Positions 45,977-57,429 of a stretch of DNA of 64,000 bases are shown here, in pieces. The first letter of the stretch is position 1. The number at the start of each line of letters is the position of its first letter. The position numbers and the translations under genes are program-made. The notes below the pieces were generated by a model. The model saw only the letters and a list, made by a program, of their open reading frames with translations. It was not told where the DNA came from and did not search any database. Source of the stretch: Lepraria neglecta (Eukaryota > Ascomycota > Lecanoromycetes > Lecanorales > Stereocaulaceae); contig CM065647.1 in the NCBI GenBank assembly GCA_033220425.1, positions 3,782,001-3,846,000 on the forward strand, written 5' to 3'.

Positions 45977-47308
45977 ATGGATCAAGCAGCTCGCGGTGAC
46001 TCCGCCCTCAAGGCAGGGGACTTTACCTCTGCGATCACTCACTACACCCAAGCAATCTCTATCAACCCAACAGCCGTGTCCTACTACATATCACGATCTA
46101 CTGCCTTTACGCGCGTCTCCCCACCTGATCATGAGGCCTCCTACAAGGACGCAGAGGTCGCCCTGTCGTTGGCTTCCAAGCGAGCCAAGCGAGAGCTCAT
46201 CGGACAGAGCCAGCTAAGGAGGGCTATTGCGCTGTTTGGTCTTGAACGCTTTGCCGATGCAAAGCAGTGCTTGGAGTGGGTCAAGAAGCTCAACGACAAG
46301 GAGAAGACTTTGCGAATCTGGGAGATGAAAGTTGCATCGAAGCTGAACGGCCTTGAAGAGGGCGACGAGCGCGCGGTGGTGTCGGTGAAGGAGATCCCTG
46401 ACGTTGAGACATCATCCTCAGCAGCGACAACTCAACCCGCAAAGCCTGTGGAGAAGCAAGAAGATGCCAAAACTAGCAAGTCCAGTGAAGGTATCAACCC
46501 CAGTAACGATGCCCACTCCGGCAACGACGTCAAAGAAGCCACAAAGAATGCTCCTACCGCTGCAGTTCCCGAAGGCGTCCAAACACCTGCCAGCAAAATT
46601 CGTCATGAGTGGTACCAGACTAACGACAGCGTGATCGTCACTCTCTACTGTAAGGGCATTCCTAAGGATAAAGCAACTGTCGAACTCAAACAGAACTCCT
46701 TGGAAGTGTCATTCCCTCTGCCAACTGGATCCGACTATCAATTCTTGCTCGACCCTCTCTTCTCCAACATCGACCGCATGAAGTCGTACTTCAAAATCAT
46801 GTCCACCAAAGCCGAGTTCACACTCATGAAATCCACTCCCGGCCAGAAGTGGGCGTCTGTTGAAGGTACAGGCTCTTTAAGCACCGATGAGAATGATACC
46901 AACGAGAATGACGCATCTCACGAAGCCGCCAAGCGAGCCGTTCTCGCCAACAAGACCATCGATACTGCCCCGGCGTACCCCACCTCCTCCAAGTCCGGAC
47001 CCAAGAATTGGGACAAAATCGCTGCTGACCTCTCCAAGCGGCCGAAGAAGGATGCCAAGGAAGGCGAGGAGGATGCAGAGGAGGATGCAACGGAGGAGCT
47101 AGGTATTGACGAGGAAGAAGGTGATCCCACAACCAATTTTTTCAAGATGCTTTACAAGGGCGCGGACGAAGATACGAGACGTGCCATGATGAAGAGCTAC
47201 CAGGAGAGCAATGGCACGGCTTTGAGCACCAATTGGAAAGAGGTAGCCAAGGGACCCGTGGAGACAAGCCCACCTGACGGCATGGAAGCAAAGAAATGGG
47301 GCCAGTGA
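45977..47308 (+). CDS. SGT1: SGT1 co-chaperone (TPR-CS-SGS)
   Basis: Adaptor of HSP90 and SKP1 needed for kinetochore and SCF assembly. 443 aa from ATG 45977 (MDQAARGDSALKAGDFTSAI), no intron. TPR region at residues 1-115; a variable linker; the CS domain from about 205 (IRHEWYQTNDSVIVTLYCKG, VELKQNSLEVSFPLP, SYFKIMSTKAEFTLMKSTPG); and the SGS domain at the end (YPTSSKSGPKNWDKIAADLS, DPTTNFFKMLYKGADEDTRR, AMMKSYQESNGTALSTNW). All three domains are present and complete. The frame is open upstream of this ATG without another ATG, and the start chosen is the one fitting the TPR N-terminus. Confidence 0.93.
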   Translation: MDQAARGDSALKAGDFTSAITHYTQAISINPTAVSYYISRSTAFTRVSPPDHEASYKDAEVALSLASKRAKRELIGQSQLRRAIALFGLERFADAKQCLEWVKKLNDKEKTLRIWEMKVASKLNGLEEGDERAVVSVKEIPDVETSSSAATTQPAKPVEKQEDAKTSKSSEGINPSNDAHSGNDVKEATKNAPTAAVPEGVQTPASKIRHEWYQTNDSVIVTLYCKGIPKDKATVELKQNSLEVSFPLPTGSDYQFLLDPLFSNIDRMKSYFKIMSTKAEFTLMKSTPGQKWASVEGTGSLSTDENDTNENDASHEAAKRAVLANKTIDTAPAYPTSSKSGPKNWDKIAADLSKRPKKDAKEGEEDAEEDATEELGIDEEEGDPTTNFFKMLYKGADEDTRRAMMKSYQESNGTALSTNWKEVAKGPVETSPPDGMEAKKWGQ

Positions 47309-48230
47309 GGTGATAGACGATGGAAGTCACGACATGAGACGATTCAATTGAAAAATGATGCTTGCAATGGAAGGATACTTGATTTCGAAAAGGCGCGGAT
47401 ACCCATATGATCAATGCATAGCGAGGCTGCATAGCGTTCTACGTGTGAAAGGGCGCATCTGGCGTATGTACAATAACCTCAGGCAGACATCGCGGCATTA
47501 GGCATCTCCGACAGAGGAATGAAAAGTGATTGGATGGCTTTGCCCATCATAAATGACCACTCAAATTGTAGACTTCTTCTGTTATTTACTAGTTCTTAAG
47601 CACCCACGGTACCCCACGAAATGTCCCTGTGCTGACCAGTGCCGGCAAAATACTTCGCGCTGCGCCAAGGAAAATCACACCAACGAGAATCTCCCAACCA
47701 CCATAACTCTACAACAAGAGTTCTGAGTATCAAGGTTTCGTTATACAAATTATTCATCTCAATTATTACTATAACTTTGTAATTGAAAGCGAAATTTCAT
47801 CTTTGCTTGTTACGATATTATCGGGCTGTAAAATTTGCCCACCACGCGAACTATTTTGCCGACACTTAGCCAAGGTTGACGGCGGGCCGGCCCCTGAAAG
47901 CTGTCGGGATGACCGTTGAGCCGTTTTCCAGGGATCATCCAATTGAGCTCTTGTACCTACACTAATTTTGACCTGGATTGGTCATCTCCTTATCTTCCTA
48001 TCGCTCTTCGCTACTTGTGTTGACTGGTCATTCTGCACCTTGTCGAACTCACCTCAATTGCTTTCGAACACACATCGCTCATTCTATTGAACCATACGAG
48101 CTTTGCTCTACGTCCTCTACTCCTCCAATTTGCCTACAACTAAACGTCCTTCCCTCGAGAACGTCCAAAATTATTCACTACTTCTCACGCTTCGATCTCC
48201 CACGCCTCGGCCGCAGCTCCATGTCGGCCA
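47309..48230. other. Intergenic, promoter and leader of the RNA-dependent RNA polymerase
   Basis: CT-rich plus-strand leader from about 47980. No other gene seen. Confidence 0.45.
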
Positions 48231-48274
48231 ATGCTCAACCCAAAGACCCCTATGAAGGCGGATGGTGGGATTGA
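48221..48274 (+). promoter_or_regulatory. Upstream open frame overlapping the RdRP start
   Basis: ATG 48221 opens MSANAQPKDPYEGGWWD then TGA, overlapping the ATG at 48231 in another frame. It is either a regulatory upstream ORF or the real N-terminus: one extra G in the GGG at 48267-48269 would join it to IEKLKQSLSAKWGIQF. Confidence 0.4.
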
Positions 48275-51200
48275 AAAACTGAAACAGTCGCTCTCCGCAA
48301 AATGGGGCATACAATTTCCAGTCAGAGACTCGACATGGAGCCCTTCCCGGTCAAACCTCAGCCTAGTCGAAGAAAAGATTCTCACACGCATACAATTCTT
48401 GTACTTTCGGGATGGGGCATTACATCATGCCATTGAGCAGTTTGAAAAGCATGCATTCACTCTCTATCCGCAATGGCAGTTCAAGCCCCGAGCCGAGGTG
48501 GACGTGCTACCTCCACGCGAGTACAACACGCTCAAGAAAGATTTTCTTCACAAGCGTGATCAATTGGATCGTGACGCGATCAAGCAGTTGACAGAGGGCT
48601 TGTGGCATCAATTGAACCAGGTTGCAGACCGTGTCAAGAAGGGAGAGAAGTTCCCAATGCCTACGGTCGAAAGTGAGTGCTCTCGTCTCGTGTCACCACA
48701 ATCAGATCACTGACAGAGGCCTAGAGCCCAAAGCATCCTCAACCAAACGCACTCCTAAGATCGACCGTTCTCACCGTCAATCATTCCTTACTCAATGGCT
48801 TCGTAACAAAAGCGAACCCAACGCTACGATGACTGCTTCACATGCCTCGTCCGACGACTTCCAGGATGAGGATATGGTGGATATCTTCAATGAAGTTACT
48901 CGGGCGCCTATCCTCACCTCTCGTGAAGAGACTACCTCCAAACCGAGGAGAACGAGCCCACAGACATCTCCAACGAATGACAAGTTTGAGACACCACCGT
49001 CTACGCCCCCCAAGACTAAGAACATAGGTCTAGGGATAGATGCCTTGGGCTCAAGACTGCCCGACTCATCTAATCACAAGAGACCCGAGCTTGTACCAGT
49101 CACCAACAGAAAGCGATCTTTTCCTGAGCCTATGAAGCCATCAATGCCTCGCCAGGTTTCGAGGGATACGCGCAGCCGTATTGCATACAACATCGATCAC
49201 CTGGCGCCAACCGCAAAGCCTGTTGACCAAATGAACGTCGCTGGACCTACACCTCCGCTGGAGGATAAACCGTATTTTACTGGCCCACTCAGAATGGATC
49301 GCTCCTTCGAGTCCATGTCTTCATCTATGACAAGTGCATCCCCAGCCTGGACCTCCCCTAATACCTCCTTCTGCACTGACTCGTTGACGACGTCCTTCAG
49401 CTCGACTACTGACGATACAGATACGACAATACGTTCCTCATTCACTAAGCCTGGAAGCTCCCTGTTCAGCGGCAACTCCACGTTGCAATCCGAGACAAAT
49501 GCAGTCGCATGGGACAAAATCAACCAGGCCAAGGTCTCCGTAGGAAAGAGTGTGTCAGATCATATGGACGTTGACTCGGAATCTACTGTCACTTACACAA
49601 CAGCAGTCGAATCTAATGTTGAGTCGAACAAGTCAGGCAAGCTAGAAGTCAAGACGACCAGTGATTCTGATGTAGAGAGCCTTTTAGTCGAGCGACTACT
49701 CTCTCACTCGCCATTCGGTAAGCCATAAAATCTTATAAGAATAAGCTGTACTAACATCGCGCAGCGACCCAGCTTCCGGAAAAATACCCAGCACCTCCAT
49801 TCAGGCAGTTGTACGAGATTACCCGCGTTTCGACCCATTGCAGATTAGATCTTAGTCTCTTCTCAACTTGCATGAATCCTATCGAATCATACGAAGAGTT
49901 TTGGTCAACACTTAGCAAGATTGTCAGAATCCATGGAATGAGCATGCCTGAGAGGTCCAGCCTTACGGCATGGCATCGTGCAGGATTGGATTTTGAAAAG
50001 GTAGCCCTCACCGGCACTCTCAAGATGCTAAATGAGTCGAAAGGCACTGTCTTTGCATTCGCCTTGCATCCCCTAAGGGTCGAATCATCACACCGGCTGT
50101 CCCGTCAATTTGGTAGCGACAGATTCTGCGTGATTGGTATGTCAGGACTAGGACCCGAAAGCCTTCCTCTGTATCTCAAGGCACATGCTGCTGCTGCTCG
50201 TGGGGCTGTTATCAAGTGGCTCATTGATACCGAACACCATCTCTTAGGACGAACGTGGCGCGCTTTCTACACAAATGTTATCAAGAATAAGCCTTTGGGG
50301 AGTGATAAGCCCAAACACCGTGTCTACTTCTTCGCTGAGAACGGCACTGGCTTCAGGCAAGGACCGCGGATTGGCGAAACTGACCCACGTGTGCTTGATC
50401 GCCCCCGGGTGAGCGTAAGGGAGCTTATACAGTGGTTCATGCCCACCAAACTCAATGAAAGTCAGCCAGCGCTCAAGTTCTTTGCGAGGCTTGCACTGGG
50501 TACGACCTTTGTTATCCTCCTGTTGTGATCACCACTGACGTCTCACTCAGGTGTCAGTAGCACGATCCCTACTGTAGAGTTCACACCCTCGGAGATCTTC
50601 AGAAGCGACGACGCGAGGGCAGACGCACCTTGCCAGCGGCGGCTGAATTTCTGGCGGTCAGATAAGAAGAAGAGATGTATAAAGCCGTCAAAGTCAAACG
50701 CTCCCGTAATGAACGACGTAAGCACTTATCTGCCACGACTGCAAATTTTGTTGACATTGACGTCTACAGGGTTGCGCCCGCATATCCAGAAAGGCCGCTC
50801 TTGGCATAGCCGATAGCTTGGGCTTGGACAGCGTACCATGTGTTTTCCAAGGTAGAATAGGAGGAGCTAAGGGAATGTGGATGATTGATGTGTTCGATGA
50901 AACTCCTTGCCCGCACGGCCGGAACTATTGGATTGAAGTTACTGATTCCCAGTTGAAGTTTGAAGGCCATGCCACCGATGCTATGTATCCAGTGCCTGCG
51001 CGAGTAACTTTCGAAGTGAACGACTATCCAAAAAGGCTTACGCCAAGCTCTTTAAATTTTCAACTATTACCGATCTTGGAAGACCGAAAAGTGCCCGCGA
51101 AAGTATTCATGAACTTGCTTGAGAAGGACCTGACAGCTCGAATTGCCGAGCTCGAGGTGGCCATGGACAGTGGCCTAGGTCTTCACAGGTGGAATCAGGC

Positions 51201-52864
51201 GAATTTCCCAGTCACTGAGGAGAGAGCGCGATACGGTGGGATCGAGATGCAGGGTGGCCTGCCCTTGTCGAGAGCCGAGAGAATCAATTGGTTCGTGGAG
51301 GTGAGCATTGATATCCTTAGGTTGTGGCCCATACCGAGCTAATCAATGACAACAGCATGGATTTGAACCGAAGACCTGTCAATACCTCAAAAATCAGCTG
51401 TTCAAAGCTATCATGGCGTATTGCCTACGTCTGGAAAATAAGATGAAAATCGGGCTCCCGGAGTCTACATACGCATTCATGATTGCGGACCCTTTGGCAG
51501 TTCTTGAAGCCAATGAGGTGCATATTGCATTCTCAACTGCGTTTAAGGACCACAAAACCGGCGTTGATCAGATCATGCTCCATGACATCGATGTTCTTGT
51601 AGCCCGATCGCCAGCCTATCTGCCTTCAGATATCCAAAAGGTCCGGGCGGTCTTCAAGCCAGAGCTGCAGCTCTACAAAGATGTCATCGTCTTCCCATCT
51701 AAAGGCTCTGTGGCTCTAGCAAGCAAGCTCTCCGGCGGTGACTACGACGGCGATAAAGCTTGGATTTGCTGGGACTCAGACATTGTTGGGCCCTTCGAGA
51801 ATGCAGATGTTCCTCTTCATCCAGAACTTGAATTCTATGGAATCGAGAAAGACGACACCAAAGTCGCGGATCTTTCCTTACACCAAGACTACACTGATAG
51901 ATTTCTACGCCACGCATTCAATCTCAACCTGCAGATGAGTATGCTAGGAATATGCTCGCAGTACCACGAGGCGTACTGTTATCGAGCCAGAGCAATTGAT
52001 AGTCCACAAGCGTTATCGATCGGAATGCTGATTGGAAATTTGGTGGATAGCGCAAAAGGAGGCTTCAAATTTGACGAGGCGAAATGGGCAGCTTTCAAGA
52101 AGAAGAACAAGCTCCCAATGACTCTGCCAAAGCCCGCTTACAAGGACAAAAATAAAGAGAGGCCAACCAAGCACTTGATCGATCATCTAGTATTCGTTAC
52201 AGCCAAAAATACACGGGAAGACGTGCTCAGAAAATTTACAGAGCACTTCCAGGAAGTCAGCCCACGAGATGATGATCTCTTCCGGATACGCAACGAAGCA
52301 CATGAGGATGCCAAGAGCAACAAAGACCTAGCAAAAATCCTAGCAAATCTAGAGGTAGGCCTGAGGACCATCAATACCTACTGGAAACAGCACGTCCGGG
52401 TTGACCAAGATGACGATGGCACCCGACCTACAACGAAATCCGACGCGTCTAGCTTTCGGACAGTCGTGGAACGCTGCCGGGAGGACTTCCTACGACTTTC
52501 GCCCACTCTCGACGCTCCACCGACCTCCGACAGAATTGGCATCTGGCAACGTGACCATTCCGCCGGCCGCGCCTCCCACTGGGACCTTCTCAAAGCCTCT
52601 CTGGCGTTCTATCGTTACTTTTCGAGTACATTCGTCTGGCATATAGCTGGTGTCGAACTAGGCGAGATCAAGGCCATGGCGAGAGGAAGAGGAACATACA
52701 GAGCTGTGGTTGGGGAGGTGTTTGAGGCTTTCAAGTTGGATCCAAAGGTTGTTGATGGGGCTATGAGGAGAGAGATGCTTGAAAGAGAGGGTGGAGGCAA
52801 CGGCGAGGCCGAGGACGAATTTTATGAGTTCGGCGATTTTGATATCGATGTGGATGGGCTCTAA
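48231..52864 (+). CDS. Cellular RNA-dependent RNA polymerase (QDE-1 type, RNA silencing)
   Basis: Host enzyme that makes double-stranded RNA for quelling/RNAi. Six exons (48231-48672, 48725-49717, 49765-50499, 50551-50717, 50770-51300, 51356-52864); all phases agree, total 1458 aa, close to Neurospora QDE-1. The N-terminal third is poorly conserved and Ser/Thr-rich. The polymerase part begins around ATQLPEKYPAPPFRQLYEIT, with FAENGTGFRQGP, PVMNDGCARIS, DETPCPHGRNYWIEVTDSQL and GGIEMQGGLPLSRAERINW. The catalytic loop is LASKLSGGDYDGDKAWICWD (DbDGD near residues 1085-1089), which binds metal. The C-terminal helical part is complete. Acceptor of intron 1 could be at 48718 or 48724; the latter is better spaced from the CTGAC branch. 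No lesion is seen after the start region. Confidence 0.93.
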
Positions 52865-53667
52865 TTTTTTCAAAGTGACAGCTCCTGCAGGGATGGTGCG
52901 TTCAGTATCTGAGGTGGCTTTAGGGTAAATGTTGCAGGTATTGATGAGCGATTTGACTAGCATGGTGCTGGGATGGTGCTACAATTGATATTTGGTGCCG
53001 GAGCGATCATTGGATTTACGATACCCCTAGTTTGACAAGGCGAGGGTAAATGTGGACTTTCTTCGTGAAGCTTTTTATGGAAAAGTGGTGGCTAAGGTAC
53101 AGGACTTCTTTTCGGTGTTATTAGATATGAAACTCTGAGTAACTTGAGAGTGTGATGTACAAGAGGTAGAAATAGTGTTCTACAACAATACATAACGGGA
53201 GGAAGGGGACATGAGCGCTTGAATGTGTATCTAGAAGGCCATGTAAATGGGCAGCGGTTCTCAAGCATCCTACTCTTTCTTTCCATGTTTGAGCAGTTGA
53301 TTACTCAGTTGCACTAACGATGGTGGCTTTCCGGTTGTGAAGCGAATAGGCAGGCTGACGCCTTACTGGACTTCTTATTGGGATTCTTCGTCTTAGCGAT
53401 CTTGGAGGCAACACCACCAAGGTTACTCTGCAGGAAAGGTTACAGGATGCTGTGAATCCATCGTACTTGCTGGTACTAGCCATGATTGCTGTGGTTTGCA
53501 CTGGGACTACGGCATGGTGTTGAGGCTCTGACATCAAGCAACCAACGCCCGAATAAGTGAGCGGTACCGTTTCGACCCCGGCAACTTCATTTTCCGGTCG
53601 AAAAACCTTGTGGGCCGAACCATCAGCGGCCATTTTGAAAACCTCGTTTATTCGCCTGTACAGCGGC
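52865..53667. other. Intergenic
   Basis: Downstream of the polymerase. Minus-strand frame 53301-53789 is mostly a shadow of the next gene. Nothing else seen. Confidence 0.4.
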
Positions 53668-56219
53668 ATGGATCCCTTCTCACTAGTCGTTGGCATCCTC
53701 ACCCTCCTTGAAGCAGGAGGAACGATTGGCAAAGGACTCAAGAAGATCATTGCTCTCAGGAAGGCCCCGGATGTTCTGTTGGCTTTCAATAATGAGGTTG
53801 TTGACCTTCAGATTGTTGTGCAAGATGTGGATAATTTGTTGTGGTAGCACTCGGAAATCACAGAAATTGCGCCAATTAGGAGTGTTTGCCGGGCGTTGGA
53901 ACAGTCGAAGGAGACACTGCTGGCACTAGACTCGCTAATCGCCTACGAGCTTACCACTGCCATTGGCACTGGACTGAGGCTCGATCGCTCAGTATGGCTT
54001 CGAAAGGAAACTGAAGTCCTAAAGCTGAGAGATAAAATCCTCGACTCTATTCATCGTCGGCTTGGACTATTTTGGCATCGTAAGGTCCATCGGTTCTTAA
54101 TACCGAGGCTTTGGCTAACTCTAGAAGCTCAAATGCGCTAAGAATTGAAGGTCAAATCCGCCAGCTGGGGTTCACTATGGTAACACTAGGCTCGAGGATG
54201 GGAAAAATAGGCGGAGAGCCGGTTGGTCAAATGCAGACCCTTGCGGGTGTCCATCACACTTCCTTCCAGCATAGTCCTGGACGAATTCCACTTCAATCAC
54301 ACTATGACACCACTCAAGTAACACTGTATTCCGCTTCTGGAGACAATGACCCGCTCCCAAGAAATCGAATCTTGACTCAGCACTCCCTCTCTCTCAGGAC
54401 AATAGCACATCGCAATGGCTGCAGGCAAAACAGGTGGAACCAGTTCCTGCGATATCTTTAAGCTTAACTCGAAACTCCTGCAACATTGGCTGTAGCTACG
54501 CCCGTCACAAAAGAAACCGCTTACAAAGCCCCAAATTCCTCAACGCAGTACTTGGCTCGGTAATGGTAGGATATAGTGCGTTACCGTGGTTTACACAAGA
54601 ATGCGACTACGCATCTTGTCGAGGTCGTTCTGCCAGTATCACATACACCTGTACTTTCCCACAATGGTTCGTGACTCGTATGATACACCTCAAAATGGTA
54701 TACGATCAGCCCAGAGGCCCGGAGCTGTGCCTCAGAATTGTAAGAGTGCGTCCAAGGGATGCCGGCATATTCCTCGCTGCTATGATTGATGATAAAGCTC
54801 TGGCTGTTCATCAGATCAAGCGCTTACTGATGGACGGGGAAGCTTCAGCGCTCAACGTCGGCTTAAGCGGGCAGACAGTCATCACAGTAAGAAAGGTCGA
54901 ATCGCTGCGAATGCTATTTTCCTGATACATTGAACAGAACGCTCTCTACCAAATAAATCTTAGTGTTATTGGCCTGCTTGTAAAGGCTGGTTCCGATTTA
55001 TTACATGAAGATCAAAATGGCCTGTAAGCAATTCATAGAGTGCCGAAATCACATGTTCACTGATTACACCTTAGTTCTCCTTACGCAATGGCATGAATAT
55101 CTATCTTGACCTGGCATAACAACTCTGAAGATGGAATTCCGAGTGCACTACGTCATATATTTCAAGATCTGTCCGATCTCAGCTTATTTAATTTTCCGGA
55201 CCTATTGGGAGCTTACCTTGACCTATCTGGCAAGACTTTTGGTAGCGTTATGTTCGTAAAATCCACGATCCGCAGTAGATCAAGCAGATGCAGCTGGACG
55301 AACCACCCTATCTTGGGCTGCACAAAGGGGTGACCTCGAAGCTGTGAAGCAACTCCTCGGTTGCGGAGCAGACCCTAATTATGCAGGTGCATCCGGCAAA
55401 CGTCCCTTACACCGGTCGGCGTATGCAGAGACCAGCGAATGTATGCGGCTTCTTTTGGATTCTAAATCGTTCGTTCATGCAAAGGAAACGTGGGGAATAC
55501 AGCTTTGATCATGGCTATTGAGCTGCAAGACAATACAAGCTTTACAGGGCTTCTTTTGTTCCATGGTGCAGATATTGAAAGCCAAGACAGAGACGCATGG
55601 AGACCATTGCACTGGGCAGCGAGCCGTAATCGTTCTGCGCAAATGTCAGTCTTGCTACGAAAAGGTATTGACATCCATGCCTCAACGTTGAAAAGCACCA
55701 CTGCATTAGAATATGCAATAACGTTCAACAGCCACTAAGTTTCGAGTATCTTACTCGACGATGAAGAGCTTGAATATGCTCGTACGGGTGCAAGTGGTTG
55801 CTGTGTTACCCATCAGGCAGCTTTATATGGAGACATAGAAACATTAGAGATCCTCCAGTCCACGACATTAAGCAAGATCGATCTTGCAGCGAGAAAAGTA
55901 GGTGGTGACACGGCACTAGACTTTGCCAGATGGCGGCGGGATCATAACTAAGAATGGGCCAATCGGGCCCTTGAAGCCCTCAATAGAGATCCATTCGAAT
56001 GGTATACAGCCTTCGAAGCATTTCATTGACAGCATCATCGATGGGCAAGGAGCCGAGTCTGAAGGGTCTACAACCATGGAGGAACCCACAGAGCGGGCAT
56101 CAAGCGAGGGAGACTCGTCGGAAGCAGAAAGCATCGAAAATGAAGAAGCGCGAGAAGACTGGCAAGATGTACCTGAGGTGATAGATTACCACGGATACCT
56201 GGCGGAGAGATTGGCATGA
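53668..56219 (+). pseudogene. Broken STAND/ankyrin (NLR-like) gene
   Basis: Starts MDPFSLVVGILTLLEAGGTI, the fungal N-terminal domain found on STAND and ankyrin proteins, and meets TAG at 53845-53847 (VVQDVDNLLW-stop-HSEITEI). The same frame continues ALEQSKETLLALDSLIAYEL. A middle region (54434-54925) has RNRLQSPKFLNAVLGSV and PRGPELCLRIVRVRPRDAGI. Ankyrin repeats follow: GRTTLSWAAQRGDLEAVKQL, a one-base loss at G4 55492-55495 (ETWG/NTALIMAIELQ), DAWRPLHWAASRNRSAQMSV, TTALEYAITFNSH-stop, THQAALYGDIETLEIL, GGDTALDFARWRRDHN-stop. An acidic C-terminus ends at 56219. Introns explain some breaks (CTGTAAGC...TTAG near 55023-55072) but not the early TAG. Such genes act in allorecognition or innate immunity. 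Confidence 0.6.
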
Positions 56220-56392
56220 TTGGGCTCTTCGAGCGCCCAGGACAGGATCACTGCAGTGCTAGGCAACCTTTGACATACCAAACGTCTACGATGCAACAGA
56301 AGAAGCACTTGGCAGGTCCTGGAACTGGTAAAATGCCTCTGAAGAAGTCAAGTTAGTACAGCCCATCGGAAGTGACGATAGTCACGGGTAAT

Positions 56393-56815
56393 GGTGAGCA
56401 AAGGTGATGGCAAGATGATCGCTGAAGGGGTGGATTAAATAAGACGTATCTTATAGAGCAGATGGAAAGAAATTTGCTTGAAGCGGAGCAAGAGCGGATT
56501 GAGCCGTCTTGTGAAGTGACACTGTTGAGGTGCACGAAGCCAACGAATCCGTTCGACGATGTAAGCGTCAAGGGATACGATGGGCAAGAAGTGGTACAAT
56601 GCCCCGAAGACCGCAGTGCTAGCTAGGAAGAGATAGGCGGTGCTGTGTCTTTGATGTTGAGCGATGCTACCAGCGGGGCAATGAAATTGAGAAATATTTA
56701 GAAGCAGGAGTCTGGCGTTGATATCTTGGGTGGATGGGTTGGGAAAATTCCCGAGAGACAGCTGAGGAGAATCGTGGGGGTGGAGCTATATGTCATAACT
56801 TTTTTTAATTGAGGA
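56393..56815 (+). pseudogene. Decayed hypothetical gene fragment with two in-frame TAGs
   Basis: A frame open from about 56430 reads GGLNKTYLIEQMERNLLEAE, EVTLLRCTKPTNPFDDVSVK, GYDGQEVVQCPEDRSAS, then TAG (56624-56626), EEIGGAVSLMLSDATSGAMK, LRNI, TAG (56699-56701), KQESGVDILGGWVGKIPERQ, LRRIVGVELYV and ends near 56812. A TGA precedes GGLNK. The residue choice is clearly protein-like, yet I do not recognise the family. It may be the tail of a longer gene or of the ankyrin gene upstream. Confidence 0.4.
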
Positions 56816-57429
56816 GCGGGTGCAACGGGATATTATAACGGCTTAGAGCTTGACAATAGTAGTTTTTATTTCGCCAAGCGCGGGAAATGGTGAGCTTTTC
56901 TTTGGCAGGGAGCGAACGTGCACGACATTTTCTTGTAAGGAGAGTATCGAATCGTCAGTTATCTGTGATTAGTGGTGTAGATGGGTAAACACTTCGGTGC
57001 ATAGAATGAACAAGCTTTTGAGGAATCGCTTGGAGGTCAAAGCAGACCTAATGCTCAATATCAAGGAAGCGCGTTCCAGAGGGCTTTGCGAGCTTGTGGA
57101 ACCAATTACCATCTCTAGTCATGCCAGTATCTGTGTGCGCTCCAGCAGCACTTTGGTCTCCATGGTTCTCAAGAAATACGTAAAGGCACGCTTGATTGCA
57201 ATTCAGCGCTCTTGATCGTGACTGGAAGAATTGAGCTAGACTAAAGAACGGTACATAGGCGAAGATATTGCTCGCCAATGTTCAGAGATTACCAATAACG
57301 GCGCGAAAAATGTAAGAAAGATACACAGTATACACTGATTACCCCTACGCGTTGATTCTCGAAGCGCCTCACTTTCGCCTACAACGCCCATGTTCAAGAG
57401 CTACTCTCGTTGCCGCTCGAACTTTGAAC
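56816..57429. other. Intergenic
   Basis: No gene supported. Confidence 0.4.

Noticed and set aside
48231-52864. An integrated viral polymerase.
   Set aside because: The DbDGD loop, six spliced exons and overall length match the cellular QDE-1 family, not viral RdRPs.
53668-56219. A pigment or secondary-metabolite cluster, because the N-terminal domain resembles that named after an azaphilone-cluster protein.
   Set aside because: The domain is common on many STAND and ankyrin proteins, and there is no polyketide synthase, NRPS or tailoring set nearby.
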